Source: Pseudodesulfovibrio aespoeensis Aspo-2 (GTDB lineage Bacteria; Desulfobacterota; Desulfovibrionia; Desulfovibrionales; Desulfovibrionaceae). Taken from it: 64,000 nucleotides of DNA. Within the stretch, counting starts at the first letter, position 1; each line of letters opens with the position of its first letter. The stretch spans positions 3,286,001 to 3,350,000 of the forward strand of contig NC_014844.1 of NCBI RefSeq assembly GCF_000176915.2. The letters run 5' to 3'. Below are positions 54,187 through 62,970 of the stretch, in pieces. Position numbers and translations under genes: made by a program. Below the pieces are notes generated by a model. The model saw only the letters and a list, made by a program, of their open reading frames with translations. It made no database searches and had not been told where the DNA came from.

Positions 54187-55417
54187 GGGTTCCTCTCTCT
54201 TCGCACTCCCCGGCGGAGCATTGGCCGCGCACCCTGTCGAGGAATCCCGCAATGAGCGCGTCAAGGCGCGGGTTGGGCAGCAGAAAGGCGTCGTGACCCC
54301 ACGGGGCCTCGATCTCGCAAAAGCTGACATCCAGCCCGTTCTTCTTCATGGCCTTGACCATGGCCTTGGACTGGTAGGTGGGGTAGAGCCAGTCCGAGGT
54401 GAAGGAGACCACCAGGTAGCGGCAGCGCGCCCTGGCAAAGGAGGCCACCAGCGAGCCGTCGCCGTGCTGGTTTTCCAGGTTGAAGTAGTCGGCGGCCTTG
54501 GTCAGGTAGAGAAAGCTGTTGGCATCAAACCGGCTGACGAACTTGTTGCCCTGGTAGCGCAGGTAGTTCTCCACCTGAAAATCCGCCTCGAAATCAAAGG
54601 AGAGCTCGCACCGGTCCTGGAGCCTGCGGTCGAACTTGTGGCGCATGGATTCGTCGGAGAGATAGGTGATGTGGCCGATCATCCGGGCCACGGCCAGCCC
54701 GTGCTCCGGGCGGCCCGTGGCGTAGTAGTCGCCGCCGTTCCAGGCCGGGTCGGCCATGATCGCCTGCCGGGCCACCTCGTTGAAGGCGATGGCCTGGGCC
54801 GAGTGCTTGGTGGTGGTGGCCAGTGGCAGGGCCGCGCAGACCCGCTCCGGGTAGCGCACCGACCATTCGAGCACCTGCATGCCGCCCACCGATCCGCCCA
54901 CCACGGCCAGCAGCCGGTCAATGCCCAGGTGGTCGATCAGGCGGCGCTGGCAGCGGACCATGTCGCCGATGGTGACTACCGGGAAGCGCGTGCCGTAGGG
55001 CGCGCCCTTGGTCGGGCCGTCGGTCGGGCCGTCTGTCGGGCCATTGGTCGGGTCTGGCGACATGGGCCCGGTGGAGCCCATGCACCCGCCGATAACGTTG
55101 GAGCAGATGACGAAATATTTGTCCGTGTCGATGGGCTTGCCCGGGCCGACCATAATGTCCCACCAGCCCGGCTTGGGATCGTCCTCCTGGTAGCGGCCCG
55201 CCACGTGCGAGTCGCCGGTCAGGGCGTGACAGACCAGCACCGCGTTGTCGCGCGCCGCGTTCAGGCTGCCGCAGGTTTCAAAGGCCAGGGCCACCGGCCC
55301 CAGCGAGCGCCCGCTCTCCAGGGTCATGGGCTCGTCCGCCGAGCCAAAGGTGAAGGCCTGTTTTTCCACCAGCCCCACGCACGGCCCGGTGTCGAGGTCG
55401 TCGAGATATTCGCTCAT
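54176..55417 (-). CDS. metX: homoserine O-acetyltransferase
   Basis: 413 aa. Nucleophile elbow GGSVGGMQ carries the catalytic Ser; Asp lies in SFTSDWLYPT and His in WGHDAFLLPN. The region PDPTNGPTDGPTDGPTKG is an insertion encoded by four 12-bp repeats where other MetX proteins have a short Pro-Gly linker. It acetylates homoserine for methionine synthesis. metW follows, overlapping by 11 bp. Confidence 0.95.
   Translation of the reverse strand: MSEYLDDLDTGPCVGLVEKQAFTFGSADEPMTLESGRSLGPVALAFETCGSLNAARDNAVLVCHALTGDSHVAGRYQEDDPKPGWWDIMVGPGKPIDTDKYFVICSNVIGGCMGSTGPMSPDPTNGPTDGPTDGPTKGAPYGTRFPVVTIGDMVRCQRRLIDHLGIDRLLAVVGGSVGGMQVLEWSVRYPERVCAALPLATTTKHSAQAIAFNEVARQAIMADPAWNGGDYYATGRPEHGLAVARMIGHITYLSDESMRHKFDRRLQDRCELSFDFEADFQVENYLRYQGNKFVSRFDANSFLYLTKAADYFNLENQHGDGSLVASFARARCRYLVVSFTSDWLYPTYQSKAMVKAMKKNGLDVSFCEIEAPWGHDAFLLPNPRLDALIAGFLDRVRGQCSAGECEERGTHAL
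55011..55058 (-). repeat. metX: four 12-bp tandem repeats in metX
   Basis: Plus-strand units GTCGGGCCGTCG, GTCGGGCCGTCT, GTCGGGCCATTG and GTCGGGTCTGGC run head to tail and encode GPT-type residues in the MetX insertion. Confidence 0.88.
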
Positions 55418-55469
55418 GGAATCATGGTACGGTCGCGGCCCGGCCCGGTCAATGGCGCAGTGGGCGGTC

Positions 55470-55871
55470 TCACGGCCCGGAGACCGTCTCGCCGCCCAGG
55501 ATTTTCCAGGCGAGCATGCCCCAGGTGAGGTTGGTCACGGCGGTGTAGCCGCCTTTCTGCATCTGGCTGGCCACGGGCGAAGAGCGGTGGCCGGTCAGGC
55601 AGACCACCACCACGGACAGGGTCGGATCGGGCGAGACCGCGGCCAGCTCGGCCAGAGTGGCCGGGAAGGGCACGTTGACCGCGCCGGGGATGTGGAAGGA
55701 CTCGAACTCGGAGCGGCTGCGCACATCGATGATCACCGGGGCGCGGCCTTCGTTGACGGCCAGCTTCAGCGCCCTCGGACTCATGGGCGAAACCCCGAAC
55801 CCAAGCCACCAGCCGACGTCCCACAGGAGAAACCCGGCAAAGAGAAGCACGATAATCCACAACCAGCGCAT
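55470..55871 (-). CDS. membrane-anchored rhodanese-like protein
   Basis: 133 aa. One N-terminal membrane helix (about residues 3-21) is followed by a rhodanese domain, active loop VVCLTGHRSS with the Cys. It probably handles sulfane sulfur outside the cytoplasm. Three bases downstream of the GNAT stop, so in an operon-like run. Confidence 0.87.
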   Translation of the reverse strand: MRWLWIIVLLFAGFLLWDVGWWLGFGVSPMSPRALKLAVNEGRAPVIIDVRSRSEFESFHIPGAVNVPFPATLAELAAVSPDPTLSVVVVCLTGHRSSPVASQMQKGGYTAVTNLTWGMLAWKILGGETVSGP

Positions 55872-55874
55872 GGC

Positions 55875-56708
55875 CTACCCCAGTTCAAAGGATGTGACGC
55901 CGAAAAGCCTGCCCATATCCGTGTCCGGCGCGCCGCCCGCGTACATGCGCACCGTGGTGAAAACCCCTGGCATGGACCGGGCCAGGGCCGCGGCCTGAGC
56001 GTTGGGCTCGATGACATCAAGGAAAAACTGCTCGCCCGGCACAGCGGCGGCCAGGGCCGCGAGCAGAACCCCGGCCACGTCCGCGTTGTCGGCAAGGAGC
56101 GGGCCGATCTTGTGCCCCTCGGCGCAGGGGCGGATGACCCCGAATCCAGCCAGCCGGTCGCCGTGCATGACGCCGTAGCCGGACACGCCCGGCGCGTTGA
56201 TCCACGCCCGCATGAAGGATTCGCGTCCGGCAGGGAAGCATTGGCGGTCCAGGCGCAGGATCTCGGCAAAGGGGACTTGATCGAGCCGGACCACTCCCTG
56301 CGGCATGGACCCGCCGCCTCTGCCCGCGTGGCGCACGCTGCGGTAGGCCGGGACAAAGCCCGCCCTGCGGTAGATCGGCTCCTGGTCCAGGACCGAGTCA
56401 AGCCCCACCACGCACCCGTCCAGATAGGCCATGGCGTGACGCCACAGGGCCATGCCATATCCCCTGCCCCGAAACTCCGGCAGGACGATGAACAGGCCGA
56501 TGAAACCGAAATCGTCCTGATAGCGGACCGCCGAGATGGTGCCCACAGGCCGCCCTTCCACCTCGGCCACGAAAAACCCGTTGGGATCGGCGGCATAAAA
56601 ACTGTCGGCGTCGGCCTGGCCGGGATTCCATCCCTCCCTGGCCGCCAGCCCGATGGCCAGATCCATGTCCGCGCGCGACATTGTCCTGATGGTCGGCGTC
56701 TCAGCCAT
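55875..56708 (-). CDS. two-domain GNAT acetyltransferase
   Basis: 277 aa from the ATG with GAGGAG upstream. The N-terminal GNAT domain has VLPEFRGRGYGMALWR, the acetyl-CoA loop; the C-terminal ~130 residues resemble the YitH/HsvA-type acetyltransferase second domain. Substrate unknown. Confidence 0.82.
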   Translation of the reverse strand: MAETPTIRTMSRADMDLAIGLAAREGWNPGQADADSFYAADPNGFFVAEVEGRPVGTISAVRYQDDFGFIGLFIVLPEFRGRGYGMALWRHAMAYLDGCVVGLDSVLDQEPIYRRAGFVPAYRSVRHAGRGGGSMPQGVVRLDQVPFAEILRLDRQCFPAGRESFMRAWINAPGVSGYGVMHGDRLAGFGVIRPCAEGHKIGPLLADNADVAGVLLAALAAAVPGEQFFLDVIEPNAQAAALARSMPGVFTTVRMYAGGAPDTDMGRLFGVTSFELG

Positions 56709-56754
56709 TGTCCGCTCCTCTGCTGTCAACGGGTTTACGCTCCCACTCTGGCTA

Positions 56755-57618
56755 TCAGCCCGCAAGGAACATATCAAGGAGCACGCCAAAGAAAAGTGCC
56801 ACGGCAATGACCCCGTTGAGGGTGAAGAAGGCTACATTGACCCGGCTCAGGTCATCGGCCCGCACCAGCCGGTGCTCGAACATGAGCGTCAGCCAGACGG
56901 CCAGGGCCACGAAAAAGTAGGGCCAGGAAAGGCCCGCGCTCCATCCGGCCAGGATGAAGAACACCCCGGTCACCACATGGCTCATGGTGGAAACCTCCAG
57001 CGCGCAGGCCACGCCGAGCCGGGAGGGCATGGAGTGCAGCCCGCGTCCCAGATCAAACTCCGCATCCTGGCAGGCATAGAGGATGTCGAACCCGGCCACC
57101 CAGAAGGTCACGCCGAAGAAGAGCAGCGCGGCAGGCAGGGTCAGGACCGGGTCCACGCACAGCCAGCCCGCCACCGGGGCCAGCCCCAGCACCGCGCCGA
57201 GCACGAAATGGCACCACCGCGTCAGCCGCTTGCAAAAGCTGTAAAAGGCGGACAGTCCGAGCGCCACGGGCGAGAGCAGCAGGCACAGCGGGTTCATCAG
57301 CGCGCAGGCGGCCACGAAGATCAGGGCCGTGGCGACGATAAAGAGCAGGGTGAACCGGGTGGACAGCTCGCCCGTGACCAGGGGCCGCCCCTGGGTTCTC
57401 GGATTGTCGCTGTCGATGTCCAGGTCGGCGTAGCGGTTGAAGGCCATGGCAAAGGAACGCACCGCCACCATGGCCACGGTCAGGACGGTCATGTTCCACA
57501 GCCCCGGCCATCCCCCGGCGGCCAGAAAGGCCCCGGCATAGGCAAAGGGCAGGGCAAACACCGAATGCTCGATCTTGATCATCCGGCAGACCGAAGCCAG
57601 ATCCTTGGCAAAAGGCAT
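56755..57618 (-). CDS. UbiA-family prenyltransferase
   Basis: 287 aa from the ATG with GGAGGAACCC upstream; two further in-frame starts exist. Polytopic membrane protein with the two Asp motifs NRYADLDIDSDN and DAEFDLGRGLHS that bind Mg-prenyl diphosphate. In this lineage it most likely prenylates a menaquinone precursor of the futalosine type (MqnP-like), which is inference. Confidence 0.85.
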   Translation of the reverse strand: MPFAKDLASVCRMIKIEHSVFALPFAYAGAFLAAGGWPGLWNMTVLTVAMVAVRSFAMAFNRYADLDIDSDNPRTQGRPLVTGELSTRFTLLFIVATALIFVAACALMNPLCLLLSPVALGLSAFYSFCKRLTRWCHFVLGAVLGLAPVAGWLCVDPVLTLPAALLFFGVTFWVAGFDILYACQDAEFDLGRGLHSMPSRLGVACALEVSTMSHVVTGVFFILAGWSAGLSWPYFFVALAVWLTLMFEHRLVRADDLSRVNVAFFTLNGVIAVALFFGVLLDMFLAG

Positions 57619-57682
57619 GGGTTCCTCCATGGGGCACCAGGACATGGGCTCGGCCCGCCCCTGTCCGGTCGGCTCGCGCCGT

Positions 57683-58126
57683 CTAATACTTGTTGACCAG
57701 CACCGCGCCCGCGATGATCAGGGCCACGCCCGCCACGCGCGGCCAGGTGACCTCGCGCAGGGCGAAACTGACCAGCCCGAAGTGGTCGAGGATCAGGGCG
57801 GCCAGGAACTGCCCGGCCAGAAGCCAGGCCATGGTGGTGGCCGCGCCGAGCTGCCCGGCCAGGACAATGGTGGCAAAGACGAAAAACGCGCCGAGCGCGC
57901 CGCCCGTCCACGCCCACCAGGGCACCCCGGCGGCCACGCCCGCAGGCGGCAACTCCACCCTGGCCGCCACCACATAGGCCAGCAGGCACACGGTTCCCAC
58001 CGCAAACGACACCAGCGCGGCCACGACCGGCTCGCCCAACGCATGCCTCAAACGCAGATTGATGCCCGCCTGCAGGGGCATTCCCGCCCCGGCCAGCAGA
58101 GCGAAAAGTACAAACATCCATTTCAT
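57683..58126 (-). CDS. DMT-superfamily (YdcZ/DUF606-like) membrane protein
   Basis: 147 aa with four to five helices (MKWMFVLFALLAGAGMPLQA, then GEPVVAALVSFAVGTVCLLA). It has the half-size DUF606 layout. The longer frame upstream is read-through. No strong ribosome site. Function as a transporter is inferred. Confidence 0.75.
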   Translation of the reverse strand: MKWMFVLFALLAGAGMPLQAGINLRLRHALGEPVVAALVSFAVGTVCLLAYVVAARVELPPAGVAAGVPWWAWTGGALGAFFVFATIVLAGQLGAATTMAWLLAGQFLAALILDHFGLVSFALREVTWPRVAGVALIIAGAVLVNKY

Positions 58127-58279
58127 GCCCGCAGGGTATCGCCGTTTTCCCGTTTCGTCCATGGGGACACGCATCCATTCGATGCGGAATCGTCGGCCCG
58201 CCGTCACCAAAGCGTCAATCACCCCAGGGGGCGCAGGGGTAGAGAAAGCCATCATCACTCTCATCCTCCGGAGGAAACC

Positions 58280-58630
58280 ATGACCGAAACGCAACGCCGC
58301 GAGATCAAGGACCATCTGTTGAACGGACTGAGCAGCCTGACCGTGCAGGAGGCAGCCGAGACCTTTGCGGTCGAGAACTGCCCCGACGAAACCGACTTCG
58401 CCACCCAGCTCGCGCAGCAGGGGGTGAACCTGGCCATGCAGCGCCGCCGCATGGCCCGCATCAAAGAATACGAGTGCGCCATCAAACGGCTGCGCGAGAC
58501 CGACTACGGCACCTGCGACGAATGCGGCGACCCCATCGGGCTGGCCCGGCTCAAGGCCAACCCCTCGGCCCGGTTGTGCATCGTCTGCCAGTCTGCCGCC
58601 GAGGAAGAAGATCACGCCCGCTGCGCCTGA
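58280..58630 (+). CDS. DksA/TraR-type zinc-finger protein
   Basis: 116 aa. The C4 zinc finger is CDECGDPIGLARL...CIVCQ. An N-terminal coiled-coil-like helix precedes it. GGAGGAAACC lies before the ATG. DksA-type proteins bind RNA polymerase. It precedes the PHP-GT fusion by 32 bp. Confidence 0.87.
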   Translation: MTETQRREIKDHLLNGLSSLTVQEAAETFAVENCPDETDFATQLAQQGVNLAMQRRRMARIKEYECAIKRLRETDYGTCDECGDPIGLARLKANPSARLCIVCQSAAEEEDHARCA

Positions 58631-58661
58631 GCGACCGGACCAAACAGAGCGAGGCCACACC

Positions 58662-61109
58662 ATGGCTGATTCCCGGTTCAGGGTGGACATGCACGTCCAC
58701 TCGAAGTTCTCCACACGCCCCTCGCAGTGGCTCCTGCAAAAGATCGGCTGCCCTGAAAGCTTCACCGAGCCAGCCACCCTCTACGCCATAGCCCGCGAAC
58801 GCGGCATGGACCTGGTGACCATCACTGATCACAACACCATCAGCGGCAGCCTGGAGATCGCCGGGCTTCCCGGCACGTTCGTCAGCGAGGAGATCACCAC
58901 CTACTTTCCCGAAGACCGGTGCAAGCTGCACGTCCTGGCCTACGACATCACCGAGGCCCAGCACGAGGACATCCAGCATGTCCGCGAAAACGTCTTTGAT
59001 CTGGTGGGCTATCTGCGCGGCCAGGACATCACCCACGTGCTGGCCCACCCGCTCTTCGCGGTCAACGACCGGCTGACCCCGGCCCATTTCGAGCAATCCC
59101 TGCTCCTGTTCGACGTGTTCGAGGAGAACGGCACCCGCGATGCGCGCCAGAACCAGGTGCTGCGCGACATCCTGGCCCGGCTGACCCTTACGGACATGGA
59201 ACGGCTGGCCAACACCCACGGCATCGCGCCCCACGGACAAACCCCCTGGCGCAAGGGGCTCATCGGCGGGTCCGACGACCACAGCTCGCTCAACATCGCG
59301 CGCATGCACACCACCTTTGCCGGCACGGCGTCGGTCAAGGCCGCGCTGGCCGGGGTGCGCGACCACTCGGCCCGGCCCGGCGGCTCGTCGGCCACGCCCC
59401 GGACCATGGCCCACAACCTCTACGGCATCGGCTACGGCTTCTACCGCTCGCGCATCGGGGCCATGAGCCACGCGGCCAGCGAGCACCTGTGCTTCCGCTT
59501 CGTCAAGCACGCCCTGTCGCCCGACCGCACCGGGGGCGGCTCCCTGGTGGACCGCTTCCTGCGCCTCATAGGCCGGGGCAAGGCCTCGCTGCACCGGGAA
59601 TACGGGCCGAGCAAATCCGTGCAGGATATGCTGCTCAAGGAAGCGGGCGACATCATTGCCGGCGATCCCGACCTGATGCGCATCGCCAAAGGCGAGATCA
59701 TCGACATCCTGACCCTGGAGCGGGAATGGTCCAGGTTCGTGTCCCTGGCCGCCAACCGCGTGCTGGCCCAGTTCGCGGACCGCACCCTGAACGCGGCCCT
59801 GGGCGCCAACCTGTTCGACGTGTTCCACTCCATCGGCTCCGCCGGATCGCTCTATGCCCTGCTGGCACCGTATTTCGTCGGCTACGACCTGTTCGCCAGC
59901 GAGCGCAAGTTCTCGCGCGAATGCCTGGCCCGGTTTCGGCCCAAGGCGGGCAAACGCGACGCCAAAAATCTCAAGATCGCCCACTTCACCGACACCTTTG
60001 ACGAGATCAACGGCGTGGCCCGGACCATCCGCCAGCAACTGGCCATGGTCGCCCGCCACGGCAAGGACATGACCGTCATCACCTGCGGGGCCAGCGCCGA
60101 CATCCCCGGCGCAGTCAGTTTCGCCCCGGTGGGCCGGTTCTCCATCCCGGAATACCCCGGCATCGAGCTGGCCTACCCGCCCTTTCTGGACATGCTCACC
60201 CACTGCTTCGAGCAGGAGTACGACTGCATCCTGGCGGCCACGCCCGGCCCCGTGGGACTGGCCGCGCTGGCCATCTCCCGCATCCTCAAGCTGCCCTTTC
60301 ACGGCACCTACCACACCGCCTTCCCCGAGTACGTGGGTACCCTGACCGGCGACTCGGCCCTGGAAGACGGCTGCTGGCGATACATGAGCTGGTTCTACAA
60401 CCAGATGCAGATCATCTACGCGCCCAGCGAATCGACCCGGTTCGAGCTGGCCGACCACGGCATCGACCCACACAAGATCGTCACCTACCCGCGCGGGGTG
60501 GATACCGACCGCTTTCACCCGGCCAAGCGCAACGGGTACTTTGTCCAGTACGCGGTGGAAGGCCGGACCAAGCTCCTCTACGTGGGCCGCGTGTCGCGCG
60601 AAAAGGGGCTTGAGGTGCTGGTGGAGGCGTTTCTCAAGGCGTCCCGGATGCGCGACGGGCTCCAGCTCATCGTGGTCGGCGACGGGCCGTATCTCGACGA
60701 GATGAAGCGCAGGCTCCGGGGCGCGCCAGCCACCTTTACCGGGGTGCTCAAGGGCGAGGCCCTGGCCCAGGCCTATGCCAGCTCGGACCTGTTCGTGTTT
60801 CCCTCGGCCACGGATACCTTCGGCAACGTGGTGCTGGAGGCGCAGGCTTCGGGGTTGCCGGTCATTGTCACGGACAAGGGCGGGCCGTGCGAGAATGTGC
60901 TGCCCAATGAGACCGGGCTGGTTGTCCCGGCAGACGATCCGGACGCCCTGCTCAGGGCAATCCTCCATCTCATCGACGCGCCGGAGCGGATACAGTACAT
61001 GCGGCAGAAGGCCCGCTCCCATGTGGAGAAGAGGACGTTTGACGCCACCTTTCTCAAGACATGGGAGATATTCGGGTCGCATGTCGGGGAGAGGGAACGC
61101 GCCTCTTGA
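58662..61109 (+). CDS. PHP-domain plus glycosyltransferase-4 fusion protein
   Basis: 815 aa. Residues 1-~250 are a PHP metal-dependent phosphoesterase (VDMHVHSKFSTRPSQW, ITDHNT, HVLAHP, DDHSS), and ~430-815 a GT4-type glycosyltransferase (KIAHFTDTFDEINGVART, RGVDTDRFHPA, LLYVGRVSREKGLEVL, EAQASGLPVIVTDKGGP). About 180 residues link the two. Cytoplasmic; substrate unknown. A PHP domain on a glycosyltransferase suggests a paired phosphatase/transferase function. Confidence 0.88.
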   Translation: MADSRFRVDMHVHSKFSTRPSQWLLQKIGCPESFTEPATLYAIARERGMDLVTITDHNTISGSLEIAGLPGTFVSEEITTYFPEDRCKLHVLAYDITEAQHEDIQHVRENVFDLVGYLRGQDITHVLAHPLFAVNDRLTPAHFEQSLLLFDVFEENGTRDARQNQVLRDILARLTLTDMERLANTHGIAPHGQTPWRKGLIGGSDDHSSLNIARMHTTFAGTASVKAALAGVRDHSARPGGSSATPRTMAHNLYGIGYGFYRSRIGAMSHAASEHLCFRFVKHALSPDRTGGGSLVDRFLRLIGRGKASLHREYGPSKSVQDMLLKEAGDIIAGDPDLMRIAKGEIIDILTLEREWSRFVSLAANRVLAQFADRTLNAALGANLFDVFHSIGSAGSLYALLAPYFVGYDLFASERKFSRECLARFRPKAGKRDAKNLKIAHFTDTFDEINGVARTIRQQLAMVARHGKDMTVITCGASADIPGAVSFAPVGRFSIPEYPGIELAYPPFLDMLTHCFEQEYDCILAATPGPVGLAALAISRILKLPFHGTYHTAFPEYVGTLTGDSALEDGCWRYMSWFYNQMQIIYAPSESTRFELADHGIDPHKIVTYPRGVDTDRFHPAKRNGYFVQYAVEGRTKLLYVGRVSREKGLEVLVEAFLKASRMRDGLQLIVVGDGPYLDEMKRRLRGAPATFTGVLKGEALAQAYASSDLFVFPSATDTFGNVVLEAQASGLPVIVTDKGGPCENVLPNETGLVVPADDPDALLRAILHLIDAPERIQYMRQKARSHVEKRTFDATFLKTWEIFGSHVGERERAS

Positions 61110-61290
61110 GGACGGAAACAGAAGTGGAAACCGCCTTCGGCGGAATGGGGAGTTGGGTGAGGGGGGGGGCGGCGTTGAGACGGGAAGGCAAGGAAAAGAC
61201 AAAGAGCCGTCGCTGTCGCTCCTCCACGTTTTTTGATTGCCCTCCCGGCGGGGCTACTTTCTTTTGCTGGCCCAAAAGAAAGTAGCCAAA
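61110..61290. other. intergenic region with palindromic repeat upstream of IS110
   Basis: A CCGCC/GGCGG hairpin lies just after the PHP-GT stop, followed by nine consecutive G residues (61161-61169), a Ser/Arg-rich unlikely frame, and the perfect 15-bp palindrome. No gene. Confidence 0.7.
61252..61287. repeat. perfect 15-bp palindromic element
   Basis: GGCTACTTTCTTTTG (61252-61266) and CAAAAGAAAGTAGCC (61273-61287) pair perfectly around CTGGCC. Similar CTACTTTCTTTTG palindromes are a common intergenic repeat in Proteobacteria. The IS110 element begins just after it. Confidence 0.85.
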
Positions 61291-61357
61291 TACCATGCTG
61301 GCCTTACCTGAGGTAGTCTGAGTTTGAACGACAACTTAGAACCGCAGGAGGCACAGC

Positions 61358-62425
61358 ATGGCAAAGTATTCAGTATCACGAATCAGCGATTTTCTGGAAG
61401 CGTTTGAAGGCCGGGAGATTCACGTCGGCGTGGACGTTCACAAACTCAGTTATCATGTGGCGGTGCGTCGCGAGGATGGGGCTTGTGAGACATGGGTAGC
61501 GCCTGCCAAGCCATATGATTTGGTCCTGGCGTTGCTCGAATTGGGGCAGCCAATAGCACAGGTCACTTATGAATCCGGCCCAACGGGTTTTGGGCTATGT
61601 CGGGCCATGGAAGAGGCTGGCATAGATTGCTGCGTGGTTGCCCCGAGCAAGGTTCCCCGTGCTGTGGTTGCGGGGTCAAAGACAGATCGGTTGGACTGTA
61701 TCAAACTGGCCGACTATGCCGCCAAGGGCATGCTTAAGGGGATCGCCGTGCCTACTCCTGCCGAGGAAGGAGAGCGCAGCCTGATTCGCCGCAGGTCGCA
61801 GATTGTCGACAACATCCGCCGCGCCAAGTTACGGATCAAGTCGTTGCTGCTTTACGTCGGCGTGGAGGAGCCGCCAGGGCTATCGCAGTGGTCCGGGCAA
61901 GCCGTTGGGAGACTGTCGACTCTTCAAATCGAGCCTGCCGCCAAGTTGACGCTGGACAGCCTGTTGCGCGAGTTGTCTTGGCAGAAGGTGGAGCTAAAAG
62001 AGATCGAGGCGACTCTGTCCATGATCATGGTAAAACGGCATGAAGAGGCTATGAAGCGGCTGCGGACGGTCCCCGGCGTCGGCCCGACGGTCGCCACCAC
62101 GTTTTTGCTGGAGGTCTTTCGTCCGGAGCGTTTTCAGTGTCATGAACAGGTCGTGTCGTATCTCGGTCTTGCGCCGACGGTTCGCCAAAGTGGTGAGCGA
62201 TCATCACGCGGCCGACTTGTTCCTGTCGGACAAAAACGATTGCGAAGCCTCCTGGTCGAATCCGCTTGGATATGGCAGGCAAAAGTTCCTAAAATCAAAG
62301 AACGTTACAACCAGCTTGTCGCAAAAACAGGAGTGCCGCAAAAAGCCATTGCAGCCATAGCTCGCCTCCTGGCAATCGTTTTATGGCGTTTGAGTCTTTC
62401 GGGCCGTTGTTATCAAAGTTCATAA
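61358..62425 (+). CDS. IS110-family transposase (DEDD recombinase)
   Basis: 355 aa. The RuvC-like acidic residues are Asp26 (HVGVDVHK), Glu72 (VTYESGPTG), Asp110 and Asp113 (KTDRLDCIK), matching the DEDD tetrad of the IS621-type recombinases. The C-terminal Tnp-20 domain has VPGVGPTVATTFLLEV and GERSSRG with a likely catalytic Ser. AGGAGGCACAGC precedes the ATG. The protein is expected to work with a bridge RNA from the element's noncoding end. Confidence 0.93.
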   Translation: MAKYSVSRISDFLEAFEGREIHVGVDVHKLSYHVAVRREDGACETWVAPAKPYDLVLALLELGQPIAQVTYESGPTGFGLCRAMEEAGIDCCVVAPSKVPRAVVAGSKTDRLDCIKLADYAAKGMLKGIAVPTPAEEGERSLIRRRSQIVDNIRRAKLRIKSLLLYVGVEEPPGLSQWSGQAVGRLSTLQIEPAAKLTLDSLLRELSWQKVELKEIEATLSMIMVKRHEEAMKRLRTVPGVGPTVATTFLLEVFRPERFQCHEQVVSYLGLAPTVRQSGERSSRGRLVPVGQKRLRSLLVESAWIWQAKVPKIKERYNQLVAKTGVPQKAIAAIARLLAIVLWRLSLSGRCYQSS

Positions 62426-62583
62426 CCTGAATCACCAATCTGCGCGGGCGTTTTTCGGCTGTTTAGACAGCGTGAACCAAATGGCGCAATAATGATTTTG
62501 TACCGAACGAATGGTACTTGGTGCCAGAGAGCACGAATAGGAAAAGGCTATACACAGATTCCCTTGACGGTGGGCCACATAGG
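62426..62583 (+). ncRNA. candidate IS110 bridge-RNA region
   Basis: The ~158-bp noncoding right end has two hairpins, GCTGT/ACAGC (62458-62471) and GTACC/GGTAC (62500-62517). In IS1111-type members of the IS110 family the bridge RNA is transcribed from the right noncoding end; the left side here is only 67 bp. Not verified by structure prediction. Confidence 0.4.
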
Positions 62584-62843
62584 AAGAAAAAGGCCTTTCC
62601 AGCTTGGCCGCCTGCACTCCACGGCCAAGAATCTGATCAAATCGCGCTGCTCCCGAATCAAGTCCTCCGCTTCGCTCCGTCCGTGATTCGAAAGAGCCGC
62701 AGCTTGCGATTTGTCAGCTTCTAGGCCTTAGGAGGCTTAAGGGCTGGGACGCGCGAAGGTTGCAAGGACTGCGGATGCGGTTGGATGAGGAGAGAAAAGC
62801 TGCTGCCGAAAACTCTTATAAACCCCCTGCCGCATGCAATGGC

Positions 62844-62880
62844 GCGGGCCTGTCCATCCCGAAAGGGTGGGCAGGCCCGC
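62844..62880 (-). terminator. hairpin downstream of nrdJ
   Basis: GCGGGCCTG (62844-62852) with GTCC... pairs with CAGGCCCGC (62872-62880) across a CCATCCC/GGGTGGG-type extension. Lies beyond the nrdJ stop on the minus strand; no long T-run follows. Confidence 0.5.
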
Positions 62881-62900
62881 GTCAGTGTATGCGGCTCTTA

Positions 62901-62950
62901 CCGCCGGAGGCTCGCTTGGGGTCCAGGGCAGCGCCCTGGCCGCCGGAGGC
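62901..62950. repeat. CCGCCGGAGGC-flanked hairpin repeat
   Basis: Two copies of CCGCCGGAGGC (62901-62911 and 62940-62950) flank a hairpin CCAGGGC/GCCCTGG (62923-62929 with 62933-62939). Confidence 0.65.
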
Positions 62951-62970
62951 ATTAGGTTCGGGTCAAGGGG

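Larger units (their letters stand above)
61291..62583 (+). mobile_element. IS110-family element (approximate ends)
   Basis: The element holds one transposase gene, 67 bases of left flank and about 158 bases of right flank. The left boundary is placed after AGTAGCCAAA, the right before GAAAAAGGCC, because these two stretches look like one interrupted repeat. IS110 elements make no target duplication; exact ends need comparison with an empty site. Confidence 0.7.
62584..62970. other. 387-bp intergenic region downstream of IS110
   Basis: No gene seen. It has repeat-like segments with alternating hairpins: the nrdJ terminator hairpin at 62844-62880 and the GC-rich repeat at 62901-62950. The 129-aa frame crossing it (62760-63149) runs into nrdJ antisense and is rejected. 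Confidence 0.7.

Noticed and set aside
55011-55058. tandem repeats as a CRISPR
   Set aside because: Units of 12 bp without spacers, in a coding frame; no cas genes nearby.
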